DNA of 64,000 nt from Chimonanthus salicifolius (Eukaryota; Streptophyta; Magnoliopsida; Laurales; Calycanthaceae), in NCBI GenBank assembly GCA_013350335.1, contig CM023535.1, forward strand, positions 38,500,069 to 38,564,068, given 5' to 3'. Both the position numbers and the translations under genes were made by a program. How positions within the stretch are numbered: the stretch's first letter is position 1; each line of letters starts with the position of its first letter. This document shows positions 35,659 to 46,580 of this stretch, one piece after another. The notes under the pieces are model-generated. The model searched no databases. It saw only the letters and a list, made by a program, of their open reading frames with translations, and was not told where the DNA came from.

Positions 35659-35870
35659 TCATACAAAGAGTTCCGGATGAGAGGCTCTCATCTCCGACTC
35701 AAGTTCCCAGGTGGTTTCTTCATTACCATGTCGTTCCCATACCACCTTGACGAACTGAATGGCACAGTTCTGCAACACCCTTTGCTCATTCCCGACTATT
35801 CTGATCGGCTTTTCCCCATATGTCACATCACTTTGTACATCGACGTCTTGCACACTCAGGACATGTGAAG
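35659..35870 (-). pseudogene. pol: Chromodomain fragment of element A
   Basis: The minus-strand frame reads DVQSDVTYGEKPIRI, then AIQFVKVVWERHGNEETTWELESEM, the chromodomain end of chromovirus integrases. It ends normally (HPELFV then stop). The GPF/Y-like region before it is missing or scrambled. Confidence 0.85.
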
Positions 35871-35939
35871 GGTCAGGGTTGTATTTTCCTCAACACGGAC
35901 ACATGAAACACATCACGTAAAGATGATAATCGTGGAGGA

Positions 35940-36570
35940 AGTGCTAACTAATAGGCCACCTCCCCACCCTTGAAATCCAGTATACCTGCTCTCAGCATAT
36001 CCTCCAATATCTGTATTGTTCTCTCCGACTGTCCATCAGTATGTGGGTGGAATACTGTGCTGGTCAACACGTCGGTCCCCATAGCCGACTGCACACTACC
36101 ATACTCTGCTAGTGAATCGGCCATCTCTGTTGGACACAATAGTCCGGGGTACACCATGTAGTCTGATAATATTTCGGATGTACCGTCGACCCATATTCCA
36201 TCGTTGCCCTTGATGACCTTAGTAGCTCTGTTACAAAGCCCATGGCTACATGCTCCCATTTCCACTCCGGCACTGGTAAGGGTTTGAGTAAACTCGGTGG
36301 CTTCCGATGTTTCGCCTTAACCTGCCGACAAGTTAGCGCAGTGAGCACAAACTCTGCCACATCTCTCTTGAGTCCATGCCACCAATAGTGCCTCTTAAGA
36401 TCATGGTACATCTTGGCGCTGTCCGGATGGGTAGAGAGCTTGGCTTAGTGTGCCTCAACCAATACTCCCTTCTGCAGCTCTCAGGCACATATGTCCTACC
36501 TCGGAATAAATGACCCTGTTCCGGTCGTAATTCTTATTCCGGTACTACCTCGCTTGCAAATATCTTGATT
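35940..36570 (-). pseudogene. pol: Integrase fragment of element A
   Basis: The minus strand shows parts of the H2C2 zinc region ([28 protein letters not shown]) and the core ([28 protein letters not shown]) in two overlapping frames. The segment carrying the second catalytic Asp is damaged, with SDRDGRF not visible. Several shifts make it non-functional. Confidence 0.85.
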
Positions 36571-36689
36571 CATATTTCCTCCATTTCTGGGTTTACTCGC
36601 AGTTCCCATTTAATTGTGTCAAGTACCTCTTAATTACATCAACACCACTCATATCAACCTATGAGTTTCATTCTTGCAGAATTTACTTT

Positions 36690-37110
36690 GCCTCGTATTA
36701 TCTTTTTTCCTCATGAACCCATTTGCGATTTTATGTAGATTAACGTATTCTATTTCACTTTATCTGTTACCAAACATTTCCCATACGTAATCCTTCAATA
36801 CGTTATTTTGTCTACTCTCCGTGTGAGTTAGTCTGCCAATACGAGCCTATGCTCAAGTCCATTGTTGATACCATTTTAACTAGGTTTCTAGCTTCACCCT
36901 CTTGGAACTCCATCGGCCAACTATAGAATCAGGTGATCAGTCTCACTCGGTAGTTGCCCATGGCTTCCCATTCAAGTTTCACTAGACTCTTTACCTTTCC
37001 CTTAGGTCTATCTCTCAAAAAGTAATCATACCTTTTTTTTTTTTTTGCATATAAGCCACTATGTGACTAACCCTTTTTGTTCATAACTCCTACAACACCA
37101 ATACCCGACA
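36690..37110 (-). other. Non-coding module shared with element C
   Basis: About 400 bp (blocks CCATACGTA, TACGTTATTTTGTCTACTCTC, GCCAATACGAGCCTATGCTC, GAACTCCATCGGCCAACTATAGA) reappears at about 52080-52480 in element C, diverged but collinear. I recognise no protein domain in it. It marks A and C as one non-autonomous lineage. Confidence 0.7.
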
Positions 37111-38290
37111 TCAATCCAAATCATATAGATACTAATTTCCTACCCTTCTGGATTATTCCACATATATTCATAGATTTCTAAAAAAATAGTGATATATCTA
37201 AGCTTACTTCGGTTATGTCAAATAGTGCCCATTCACCACTAAAAATATTCACAAGTATTACAAATTTCACCATCCACCAAATTCCACCCTACGTGCCTAC
37301 GTTATCAATGGTTACAACACCATACGGGTTCATATGCCTTCATTATCAGATCACGTAGAATTGAAATCACACACAATCTTCGAATAACATAACCCATGTG
37401 TAACCAGATCTTTCATCTCCATTCTCATCAAACAATAACGTGAGGTAACATAAGAAATAACACATTAATATGATCTAGTGATTCAACATAATTATGATTA
37501 GGTTACCCTACCCCACTTACAACATACACCTAGAGATTTTTAAAATAACAATCCTACTCATCCAAAGCAAGTCATCCCAATACATTCGAAGACCATCCAT
37601 GACTATCCACAAATATCTAAACTTTGGTATTATTCATCAGCCCCACCTAGGTTTCCAACCAAACGCATTAGCATATCACGCCCTCTTCATGCATACTACA
37701 TATTTACAACTCACAGCACTTTATCAACTCATCATCATATACATAGTCTATAATACATCCTTGTTCCTCAATGACAATTCATTGCATACAATCAATTATC
37801 AAAGCAATATCATATAAACTCATTGCAACGATTGATAATTCACCATTTAGCAACATTATAGGGAATCATCATGCAAACACTAAATAAAATATTTTCATAA
37901 TTCCATAATCATAGTATGGTTTGGTTCATGGTTCATTCTTTCCACCACTCTTGAGGCCATTAACAATCATTGATATCCTCCATAATTTTTCCTCATTAAA
38001 ACTCTTTAACTTCACTAACATTTATTCATTAACATCTTAAGATCATAAATCCTTCTCCGCCCCCCCCCCACCCCCTGCGCTCTCCAATGGTTTTAATCTT
38101 AACAACCCCATTTAAGCTTACTTAATTACTCAACATAATTCCTTCCAAAATCACACACATTTCACGCCTAAATAAATTTCATTACATAATGTCCTTAATA
38201 ACTCCTTTATTTCTTCTATCATAATAAAAGGGTTGGTAGGGTTAAAATAAACCCTTCAAAGTAATAAAATGTAACCACAACCCTGACGAA
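37110..38290 (-). other. Unrecognised internal sequence of element A
   Basis: AT-rich with no domain recognised on either strand. It contains a short C-run near 38058 and open frames that look accidental. RT and RNase H would be expected here in an intact relative but are not visible. Confidence 0.5.
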
Positions 38291-38720
38291 ATAACCCTTT
38301 TTGAATGACCTTTCTGACTACTCCCCAGCCTAGTCTTCTGTAGAAGATCCTGCATCATCCTCAAACATAAAGGAACTGTCAGGGCACGACATTGACATGT
38401 GACCCAGTACTCCACATGTCAAACAAGGTATTATCCCTGGTCTTCCAATATAAGTACAGTTATTCTTTTCTTTCCTGTGTCTATGTAGTCCACAAACTGG
38501 CATACCACATCAAGAGGGTAGGGGCAGTATGTGCAGTTGTGCCCAACTTGGTTACACAACTTGCACATATAATTGGGTTCCAATTCCCCTATCGACTACA
38601 TTATCATCAGAAAGTCTTCCACATTCTCTTCAGGAAGAGATGCTAAATCCCCTTCATCTTCCTCGGGAGGTCCCTCCTGAACGTCCAGGCTAACTGCTAT
38701 GCTAGAAGCAGACACCAAAT
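38290..38720 (-). pseudogene. Two-zinc-knuckle fragment in element A
   Basis: The minus strand encodes an acidic stretch (PPEEDEGDLASLPEENVEDF) followed by CKLCNQVGHNCTYC, a perfect C-x2-C-x4-H-x4-C knuckle. About 40 codons on, in another frame, is a second perfect knuckle, CLTCGVLGHMSMSC. Elements B and D have a single CNQPGHFKRDC-type knuckle with Arg-rich flanks, and this sequence does not resemble them. It could be a very diverged gag end or a captured host CCHC-protein fragment. A stop codon (TAG) lies between the acidic stretch and the first knuckle. Confidence 0.6.
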
Positions 38721-39370
38721 CTATGGGACAGTTAGGGGTTCCCTTATTCCATAATTCCGTATACTACACGTCATTTGACATATCTGTATCGTAGAATACA
38801 AACAGAATACAAAAATCATCCACAGCAGTTCCAATAAAACCAATCTAGGTTTTGGGGAATTTCTTATGTATAGTACAATGTATTTTGTTTGGGGGAAGTT
38901 GCCAAATAAGCACACTTGTTTTCCTTTGTTTCTTGTTGGGGGGGGGGGGGGGGGGGGGGGGTGAAACTCTAAATCCCTACTGTTTGTTGTTCAATTTGGG
39001 GAAAAATGTCCTAAGTATCAATGTTTGTTCCATTTGGTGAGATCGGGGAAATTTTCCTACACTTGATAAATCCATCAATATTCCATCCATTTAGGGAAAA
39101 GTCTAGATTCCGTTTTCTCGTTTCGGGGGAAGTAAGCCCTATTTGCTATGTTTGATAAGTCCATCACTTATAATGATTGTCCTTCCCTTGCTATCATTCC
39201 TTTCCGTCAAAAGTTGTCTCAGATTGAATGTTTCCGTTTGAGTCAATCGAAGTAAATTAACCCAACCCCCGTGCAGCGGACTCCGAAGAGTCGGTCAGTT
39301 GGGATTCTTAGCTGCCAGTGAGACCTGCAACCGTCTTAATCTAACTCCGAGAGATTCATTCTTCCGTGTT
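38720..39370 (-). other. Element A untranslated leader
   Basis: Non-coding. It shares GACTCTTCGGAGTCCGCTG and AATTTACTTCGAT with the leader of element C. It contains a 24-base G run (38938-38961). Confidence 0.7.
38938..38961 (+). repeat. Poly-G run of 24 bases
   Basis: This uninterrupted G homopolymer on the plus strand (C on the element A sense strand) is flanked by TTCTTGTT and TGAAACTC. It is a likely hot spot for length variation or sequencing error. Confidence 0.9.
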
Positions 39371-39384
39371 CGCTCTGATACCAA
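39371..39384 (-). promoter_or_regulatory. Primer binding site of element A, initiator Met-tRNA type
   Basis: The minus strand reads TTGGTATCAGAGCG one base after the 5' LTR end (39386). It agrees with the consensus iMet site better than that of element B. Confidence 0.93.
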
Positions 39385-41157
39385 CTGTAACGTCCGCCCC
39401 CTTCGACCGAAATCAGAGTCTATTTTTTTTTTCTTAAAAGGAAAAGTGACAAAGGGCGCAGACATCACGACGCGAGTTAAGTCCGAGCTTCTAAAGCCCG
39501 ACCCTTAACTGGCCAACCCTACGTGTGCGTGGAGTGAAGTCCACGGAGAACGGTTCACACGTAGAAGTAAGCATCGGGGAACATTTAAACCAATTGCGGA
39601 AAATTATAAAAGAGTCTAACCTATAAATTCTTAGATAGCAGGGAAGTTACATTCATTCAATCACCAAACATCCCTAAAATCATAATGTCCAAAGTAATTT
39701 CCAAAACATGGCAAGTAATCTAAGTTATTACATTTCCGACAGGCTAAGTTACTTCAAATACACATTTCCCAACATAAACTTAAATAAAATAATTAGTCCG
39801 CCTTCCCAAGCTCCTAAGCTTGGCTCCCGTCCCGTCCTTCTGCTTCGGCATTTCCTGCGTCATCAGCTAGGGTAGAAGTAGGACGTTAGACCACGCGCCC
39901 AGTAGGACTCCGAGTAGCGCTAGCACATGGATTAGTAATAACAGCATGCAAATAATATTATAGTAAAACCATGCACTTTGGGCAATGTCATGCAATGGGT
40001 GTTCTATGTCATGAATCCCACCCATCAATCTCATCCTCATTGTACAATGTCCCTTTTTCAACCATACATAGTGTTCTAAATAAAATCCATACCATCATCG
40101 TGCCATGACCCTCTTGATGGAAAAGCCTCATCAAGATACGATCCACACTAGGCATTCCCCTTGATGGAAGAACCATCATCAAGGTATCATAATTACAAAG
40201 GTCCCCCTTGATGGCAAAGCCTCATCAAGGTATGATAATACATATATGAAATGTCCCCATGCTTGTTTATCGGTCACCCCGACGGAGCATGGACTCCAGT
40301 TTCATTTCATCCTTCCCCTATCATATCCCTCCCATGCCATGCATGAGATGTAGATGCCATATGTCATGTAATATATGTAATTCAATAGTAATAAAACCCA
40401 TCTTAAAACAATTACATGATTACCAAATAAATCAAAGGGAAACCATCCCATAATACCTAATCCAAAACCCATCTTAAAACATTCACATGATTTCTAAAAT
40501 AATTTAAAGGAAAACATCACATAATACATAATCCCAAAACTCATCTTAAATACAACCACATAATTTCCAAAATAAATTAAAGAAAATATCACTCAATCCA
40601 TGGCTTACAAAAAAGGTACGAATCCTACCGAATACCGACTCGCGTCCTCTTACGTTTTCCGTTCGATAAACCCGGTCGCCGATCGCGCACCTCCTGCGAT
40701 GTCCAGTACCTTATTACACATTAATAATTAGTCCATGTTTTAACCATTTCTAAGCCCATAAATCATATCTTAGTGGGTTTCTTCATTTTAGCCAATATTT
40801 ACCATTTTTGCCACTAGCCCTTTACATAAACAATTACTCATTCATTCATGCCTACTTAAGCCCATAATTAATCATTAACTCATTCCCTTAATGACCCATT
40901 TAATCATGACATACCACCATTAAAATTTTCCTTTTTAATTAACCTAACCCTTATTCATTTAAATCCATACAAACCCCCATACTTAGTCCTTTAGATGGTT
41001 AATAGATTATGGGTTTAAAATACCCCATTCATCAAATCTTCCCATGGGGTTTACTTCATGCATTTAAACTACAATGAGTCCTTAATTTAACCAATTCCCA
41101 AATCAATTTAAACACAAACCTAACCAAGCTAACCCATCAAAAGACTCATAAATGGGC

Positions 41158-41848
41158 CATGGGCTCGGCCATACACCATGGCCGAATCCATGGTGTCCTT
41201 TTCCCATTTTTTTTTCTTGGGTCCATTGTTCACATTTGAATTTATCACAAGTCCCTCCATATGTGGATTTCACCATTCATTTAGATCACCCATTTGATCA
41301 ACATTGGTCTCATCTCTTGAGTCCATCAACACTACTAATATTCCCCCCTCATCTTCTCATGGTTTCAAACATACTTAAACCATTAACTCTTCCCATTTTC
41401 CATCCTTTTAAACCCATTTAAAATTTGCAATACATGACCATAGGGTTCGGCCATACACCATGGGCGAATCCATGGTTCATTTTCCATTATTTTCCTATGC
41501 CTCTTGAGGCCACAACATTATTCATTTAAAACCCTAAACTCATTAACACCTTAATCCATCTTTTCTATCCTTTAAACCCATCATTTGATCACCATTACAT
41601 CACCATAGGGTTCGGCCATTCACGATGGCTGAACCCATGGTTCATGATCCAATATTTCTTTATGCCATTTTAGACCATAACACAATCATACTCATCCATG
41701 GATTCCCTCACAAAACCTCTTCAAAACTTACCCACATTTATTCATTTAAAACCCTAAAATTCATTAGCTAAAAACCCTCATTGTCTTCCATTTTTCAAAA
41801 CCCTAAAAAAATTCATACATTACTTACCATGGGGTTCGGCCATGTAGC
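41158..41848. repeat. Palindromes in element A 5' LTR, three complete and one half
   Basis: Copies lie near 41160, 41445, 41607 and 41830. The last keeps only GGGTTCGGCCATG before joining CCCTTGAC, which is a deletion relative to the other LTR. The 41445 copy has GGGCGAA in place of GGCCGAA. Confidence 0.85.
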
Positions 41849-42088
41849 CCTTGACTAAAAAAATTGCATTTACCTCCATGTTTAATCACATTAACCACAT
41901 AATGCCCATAATCCCTTTTTATTTTTCTTAACCCTAATTTTTCTCCATTAGGGTTTTTACCCACTTTCCATTCCTTCCATTTGATGGATTTAAAATCCAT
42001 GGCATAATATTATTTAACCACCACTAATTTTACAAAATACATCCCAAATCTTAAACCCTAAAAATCCAAAATTTCTTGTTTAAGAAAT

Positions 42089-42270
42089 ACTCACAATCAG
42101 TCGTCTCCTCCGACTTCCGCCACTCCCGTCGGTTTCCTTAGCCTCCTCTCTCCTTCCTCTTGATCTTTGGTAGGTCAAGATGCTTGATCCATGGTGACAA
42201 CCTCCACTCTTAGGATCGGCCAAGGTAGGGTTTGTGTGAGAGAGGGAGAGGGAAAAATGATGAGAGGGGA
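42089..42270 (-). promoter_or_regulatory. Predicted leader exon with splice donor, element A 5' LTR
   Basis: Same layout as in the 3' LTR: pyrimidine patch, purine-rich stretch, GTGAGT at 42094-42089. Being in the 5' LTR, this copy is the one that would drive element transcription. Confidence 0.4.
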
Positions 42271-43177
42271 GATGATAAACCTTAGCCTTAGAGTGATTTT
42301 GCTTAAATTTCCATTTCTTCCTTCTCTTCTCTTCTCCTTAGCTCTCTTTCTCTCCTTCACTTGGAGCATGGGACGGCAATGGAGAATGAAAAATGGAGAG
42401 AGTAACAATGAAGAGAGGATAAGAAATGGGAAAGAAACTCAAGACTTATCCCCATTTGGTGACTTAAAATTACACTTTACATTAATTGTTTTCACCAACC
42501 AACAAGATATTTATCTTGCTTTATGGCTTATGACTCCACCACCCTTAAGTCCTAACGTGTTTCACTTCTTAACATGAGGTGATTTGGTTTTCACCTTTTG
42601 ACCCCACTTTGACCACTTCATTTGGATAATTTTAATCATTTAATATTTATATATTTTAGTTACTTTAATTCCCATTTACTTAAATCATCATCTTTATAAA
42701 TCCACCCATGGTTGACCAATTCAACCATGGTGGTCTGCCCCACCAAACCTTGGGTCCACACGCCACCTCACTTGGTGAGGTGGAGGTGGGTCCCATTGGA
42801 CCATGTCACCTTGGTCAATTTATCACTAACTTAGGTGATTTTAATTTCATTAAGCCCATTCCCACTAGTTGTATCACCATTGGGCCCATGGCCCAATTAC
42901 ATTTCATCTTACCCATTTACCTTAGAGCTTAACTATCTTGACCCATTTGGTCCCAAATGGGTATTTGACCCAATTTGACCATTCTGGACCCATTTAACTA
43001 TCATTGACCCTTTAAATGAATTTAAATCCAATCCATAGTCTATTGGGCCATACTTGGGCCTTTGTCCAAATTTTGGCCCATTTACCATTTATTCCGCCAA
43101 TTTTCTCAAATTTCATCGTTAAAATAAATAATATTCCCATATTCATTGATTTACATATTCCAGGCCATTACAAGTAG

Positions 43178-43722
43178 AACCCCTATTAGGATCAGTGGGA
43201 CTTGCCGTCTTTCCAGTCTAAAGTTCTTAATCAAGAACAGTTGTTTTAGATTTGGAGAAACACAAGTTTAAAACCCGCTCAAGCCTAAGGTTTGAATTGA
43301 AAAAAAATCTGATTTAGTGGATGACATAAAAATTCTAATTAGAATTTTAATAGAAAATAGATTTGAATTATATTTTATAACTCTAGAACATTTCATAGTC
43401 TAGGCCGTGAATTTATTATTTTTAAATAGGATAATATGCCGCGTCGATGTTTGACCCGATTCCATTGTAGATTATGTAAAAAAAATTATTTATTCTTGAT
43501 TTAATTTTCTTTTTCTCAAAAATTCATCAAAACAATTCATTGTTCTAAATTAAGATTATAACTAAATGTTTTAGAAAATCATTTCCTTAAATCACATTTT
43601 TAATAGTGCAATTTTCTATTTCATACATATATTTTGTTTGTTTCTCTTGTATACGACCTCGCACTCATACTCTATACTATAAATTGGTTCGTTCGCTTGC
43701 GAGTAAATTAAAATTCACATCA
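43178..43722 (+). mobile_element. Athila-like 5' LTR, last part
   Basis: It continues from 31798 after the AGTAG duplicate of element A and ends ATTCACATCA at 43722. The end CATCA mirrors the LTR start TGATG. Sequence blocks here resemble the decayed units at 2755-4598. Confidence 0.85.
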
Positions 43723-43728
43723 AGTTTT

Positions 43729-43746
43729 TGGCGCCGTTGCTGGGGA
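43729..43746 (+). promoter_or_regulatory. Primer binding site, Asp-tRNA type (Athila-like element)
   Basis: TGGCGCCGTTGCTGGGGA, with one change from the usual Athila site, is complementary to the 3' end of plant Asp-tRNA. It lies six bases after the LTR end. Confidence 0.93.
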
Positions 43747-45021
43747 AATCTCGAAATAAAATTGTGTGTTATTAAATTATGTGATTTTTGAAAATAAATC
43801 TGATACTGCAGATATGTCTTAATTTAGAATTTCATCTAACTTAGGAATTTATTTATTTATTTATTTTATTCATTTATTTATTTATTTATTTTTAAATAAA
43901 AAAATTAATTTTGAAATAAAGTTTTGATTTAATGGGGTGGAGTACAATTTTCATAAGCTTGACTTGATTTAAATTTTTTTTTTTATTATTAGTTGTAACC
44001 TTAGGACAATTGCACTTAGATTAGTATCATGCATTTCATTATTTTATTTTATTTTATTCTTTTTTTTATTTGAATTAGAATCTTCACCAAAGCTTTTATT
44101 GTCTGTTTTCCAGGAATTTTATTTATGCTGCGCTTAAAAATCGATGGAGATATGCACAACAGGCTAAATCTTCACCAAAGCTTTAAATTGCGCGCTTAAA
44201 CAAAAAAAAACAAACAAAAAAAAATGCTGAAAAATAATGGTGAGTTTTTAATTTTTTTTTATTTTTCTCATGCATTCATATAGATTTATTTAGGGTGTTC
44301 TTTATTATTATTTGCATTTAATCTGTCCATGCATTTAGGTTGTTAGTATTAATGCATTAGTTTAGTTTGTTTTATTAATGTTTGTATATTGACTTGAATG
44401 TTGTATGGTAATTTAGGATTACATTTCACAATACTTACAAAAATAAGATTAGTAAAATTGGTTCATGCACTTCCCTAATAAAATCAATTAAGGAACCATT
44501 AGGCTAGCTTTTAGGGTTTCATGATCAATAGGAACCTTTTCAATCTAAATTAATTTTTGTAACCTGTGAATATTTTTTCTTCAATCATGGTGTCTAGGAT
44601 TAGTTCTGTCACCAAGGTGTAAAGAGCCTAAGGATAAGTTGGAAACTTAAGAAGATGTCGTGTGCTCCTCCACTTACCTGGGAACTTTCCTGGCCATGAT
44701 TGTGGTTAAGCTTTCATCGGAGACTTAGATTATTTGGAGAGAAAAGTAGGAGCCAGTCTAGAAACAATCCTTAAGGACCCATTTAGCTAAATAAAAAATT
44801 TGATTGCATTAGTGCAATTCAAATTTAGATTTAGGCATTCTTCTTGTGTGAATTTGGATGAACATGAATGAGCTTGATTGTGTATGAAATATTGGTATCG
44901 TGATTCACACAACCGTTTAGTTCGAGTCAAGTCTTCTGTCGATTTACCGATCATTGTGTCCGGAGCTCAGTCTAGCTCAGTTATAGACAGTCCAACTCCA
45001 TCACCACCACCATCACCCAAA
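43747..45021 (+). other. Athila-like untranslated leader
   Basis: AT-rich, with simple TTTA runs (43848-43895) and no coding signal. Long leaders are usual in this clade. The frame upstream of 45022 is open from 44878 but lacks recognisable domains. Confidence 0.7.
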
Positions 45022-46580
45022 ATGGCCGAAGAAAGAATCGAAGAGAGAACCCTCCAAGATTATTTTTCAGCAGTCACTCCTAATACACCATCAAGCATAG
45101 TTGTCCCACCAACTAATGCAGCCTTTGAACTCAAACCAGGCCTATTACATCTTCTACCCGCATTCCATAGATTTGATCATGAGGACCCTTACCTACACAT
45201 CAAAGAATTTTTAGAAATCTGCGCCACCATCAGATTCCAAGGCATCTCTGATAAATCCATCAAACTTCGGTTATTTCCTTTTTCTCTAAAAGGAAAAGCG
45301 AAATCTTGGCTAAATTCTTTACCTCCAAATTCCATCACAACTTGCGACTTGTTAGCCAACAAGTTTTTGAATAAGTTCTTCCCTATATCTAAAACTAACG
45401 CTCTCAAGAAAGAAATTTCAAATTTTAATCAGAAAGAGGGTGAACAATTCTATGAATCATGGGAAAGATTCAAAGATACGTTGAATAAATGTCCCCACCA
45501 CGGTTTTGAAATAGGAAGACTCGTACAATTCTTTTATGATGGTTTAACCATATCAAACCGCACAATGGTCTAGTCTATGAAAGGTGGGGAATTTTTAATG
45601 CTAACTGCAACCAATGGATGGAATTTCTTAGAAACCTTGGCAGAAAGTTCTCAGCGATGGGATTTCTCCAAAAGAGATAATTCAGCCCAAACCTCAAAAA
45701 GAGGAGGTTTATACGAAGTTAGTACTGACTTAGATGTTAAGCTTGCAATCGCAACAAAGAAAATCGATGCGTTAGTGATGACTCAAACGATGAAACCAAC
45801 ATTTGGAATGAATGCAGAGGTTTGCGCGATGTGTTCTAACTTAGGACACACTGCCCAAAACTGTCCCTCCTTCGGACCTAACACTGAGTGCTCAACCGAA
45901 CAGGCCAACGCACTCAATAATTTTGGAGGACAGCAGGGAACCCCTTTCTCTGCCACATACAATCCTAATTGGCGGAATCATCCCAATTTTTCTTGGCGCC
46001 AGAATCAACCTCCTGTTGGTCAAGGACCCCCTCAATATCAAGGTCCACCATATCAAAATCCACCATACCAACCACCTCAGAACCAACCATTCCATCCATC
46101 TCAAAATCATCCAGCCCAGTCAAATCAGTCTTATCAATCCAATCCAGTTCAGTCAAATCAGTCTTATCAATCCAATCCAGCTCAATCAAATCAGTCTTAT
46201 CAATCCGGTCCATCTCAACAACGTAAGCCCTCTCTCGAGGATACATTGCAACAATTCATGCAGTCTACCCAACAGGCTATGCACAAGCTTGAGACACAGC
46301 TTGGGCAATTAGCCACCGCAATAGGAGATAGGGAGAAAGGTAAATTTCCAAGTCAGCCTATTCCAAACCCCAAGGGCCAAAATGAAGTTTCATCGTCTGA
46401 TCCAGAAGACTCTAACTCCATTATTGCCTTGAGATCCGAGAGACAGGTAGATAATAAAGTGAAATTACCTACGCAACCGGAAGACCAGACCACTGGTCAT
46501 TCCAAGCATCAGGATGTCCCATCTAGTTCATCCCCAGTCCAAAACGAACCGGATCCATCTGCTAGAAAAACTTATGTACC
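45022..46580 (+). pseudogene. gag: gag of the Athila-like element
   Basis: This is the structural capsid protein. I place the start at MAEERIEERTL (45022); the frame is open further upstream. The retrotransposon gag domain shows FDHEDPYLHIKEFLEIC, IKLRLFPFSLKGKAKSWL, FLNKFFPIS and EQFYESWERFKD. One in-frame TAG lies at 45571. A CCHC knuckle follows at 45823-45864 (CAMCSNLGHTAQNC), then YNPNWRNHPNFSW, a hallmark of Athila gag. A Pro/Gln/Asn/Ser-rich stretch with three 33-bp repeats and a coiled QQFMQSTQQAMHKLETQLGQL segment complete it. Apart from the stop it is well preserved. Confidence 0.92.
46117..46215 (+). repeat. Three 33-bp in-frame repeats in Athila-like gag
   Basis: The units start at 46117, 46150 and 46183 and encode 11-residue repeats beginning QSNQSYQS. 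They are nearly identical, so the expansion is recent, and they lie in a disordered linker. Confidence 0.92.

Larger units (their letters stand above)
31799..43172 (-). mobile_element. Element A: complete non-autonomous chromovirus with 3.8-kb LTRs
   Basis: Both ends are exact: TGTAACGTCC at 31799, CATTACA at 43172, and AGTAG duplicated on each side (31794-31798 and 43173-43177). The minus-strand order is 5' LTR 43172-39386, primer site, 3.79-kb internal region, polypurine tract and 3' LTR 35596-31799. The LTRs look almost identical over long stretches, so insertion is recent compared with its hosts. The internal region keeps only zinc-knuckle sequence, integrase and chromodomain fragments; protease, RT and RNase H are not recognisable. 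It would need enzymes from another element. Confidence 0.94.
39386..43172 (-). mobile_element. Element A 5' LTR
   Basis: 3787 bp and nearly identical to the 3' LTR. Visible differences cluster in the first 100 bp (T-run region) and in one palindrome near 41830, where the right arm is deleted. The leader segment with GTGAGT is at 42094-42089. Confidence 0.94.

Noticed and set aside
37494..37817. 107-codon plus-strand frame inside element A
   Set aside because: It is antisense to the element, AT-rich in composition and shows no similarity to any domain I recognise.
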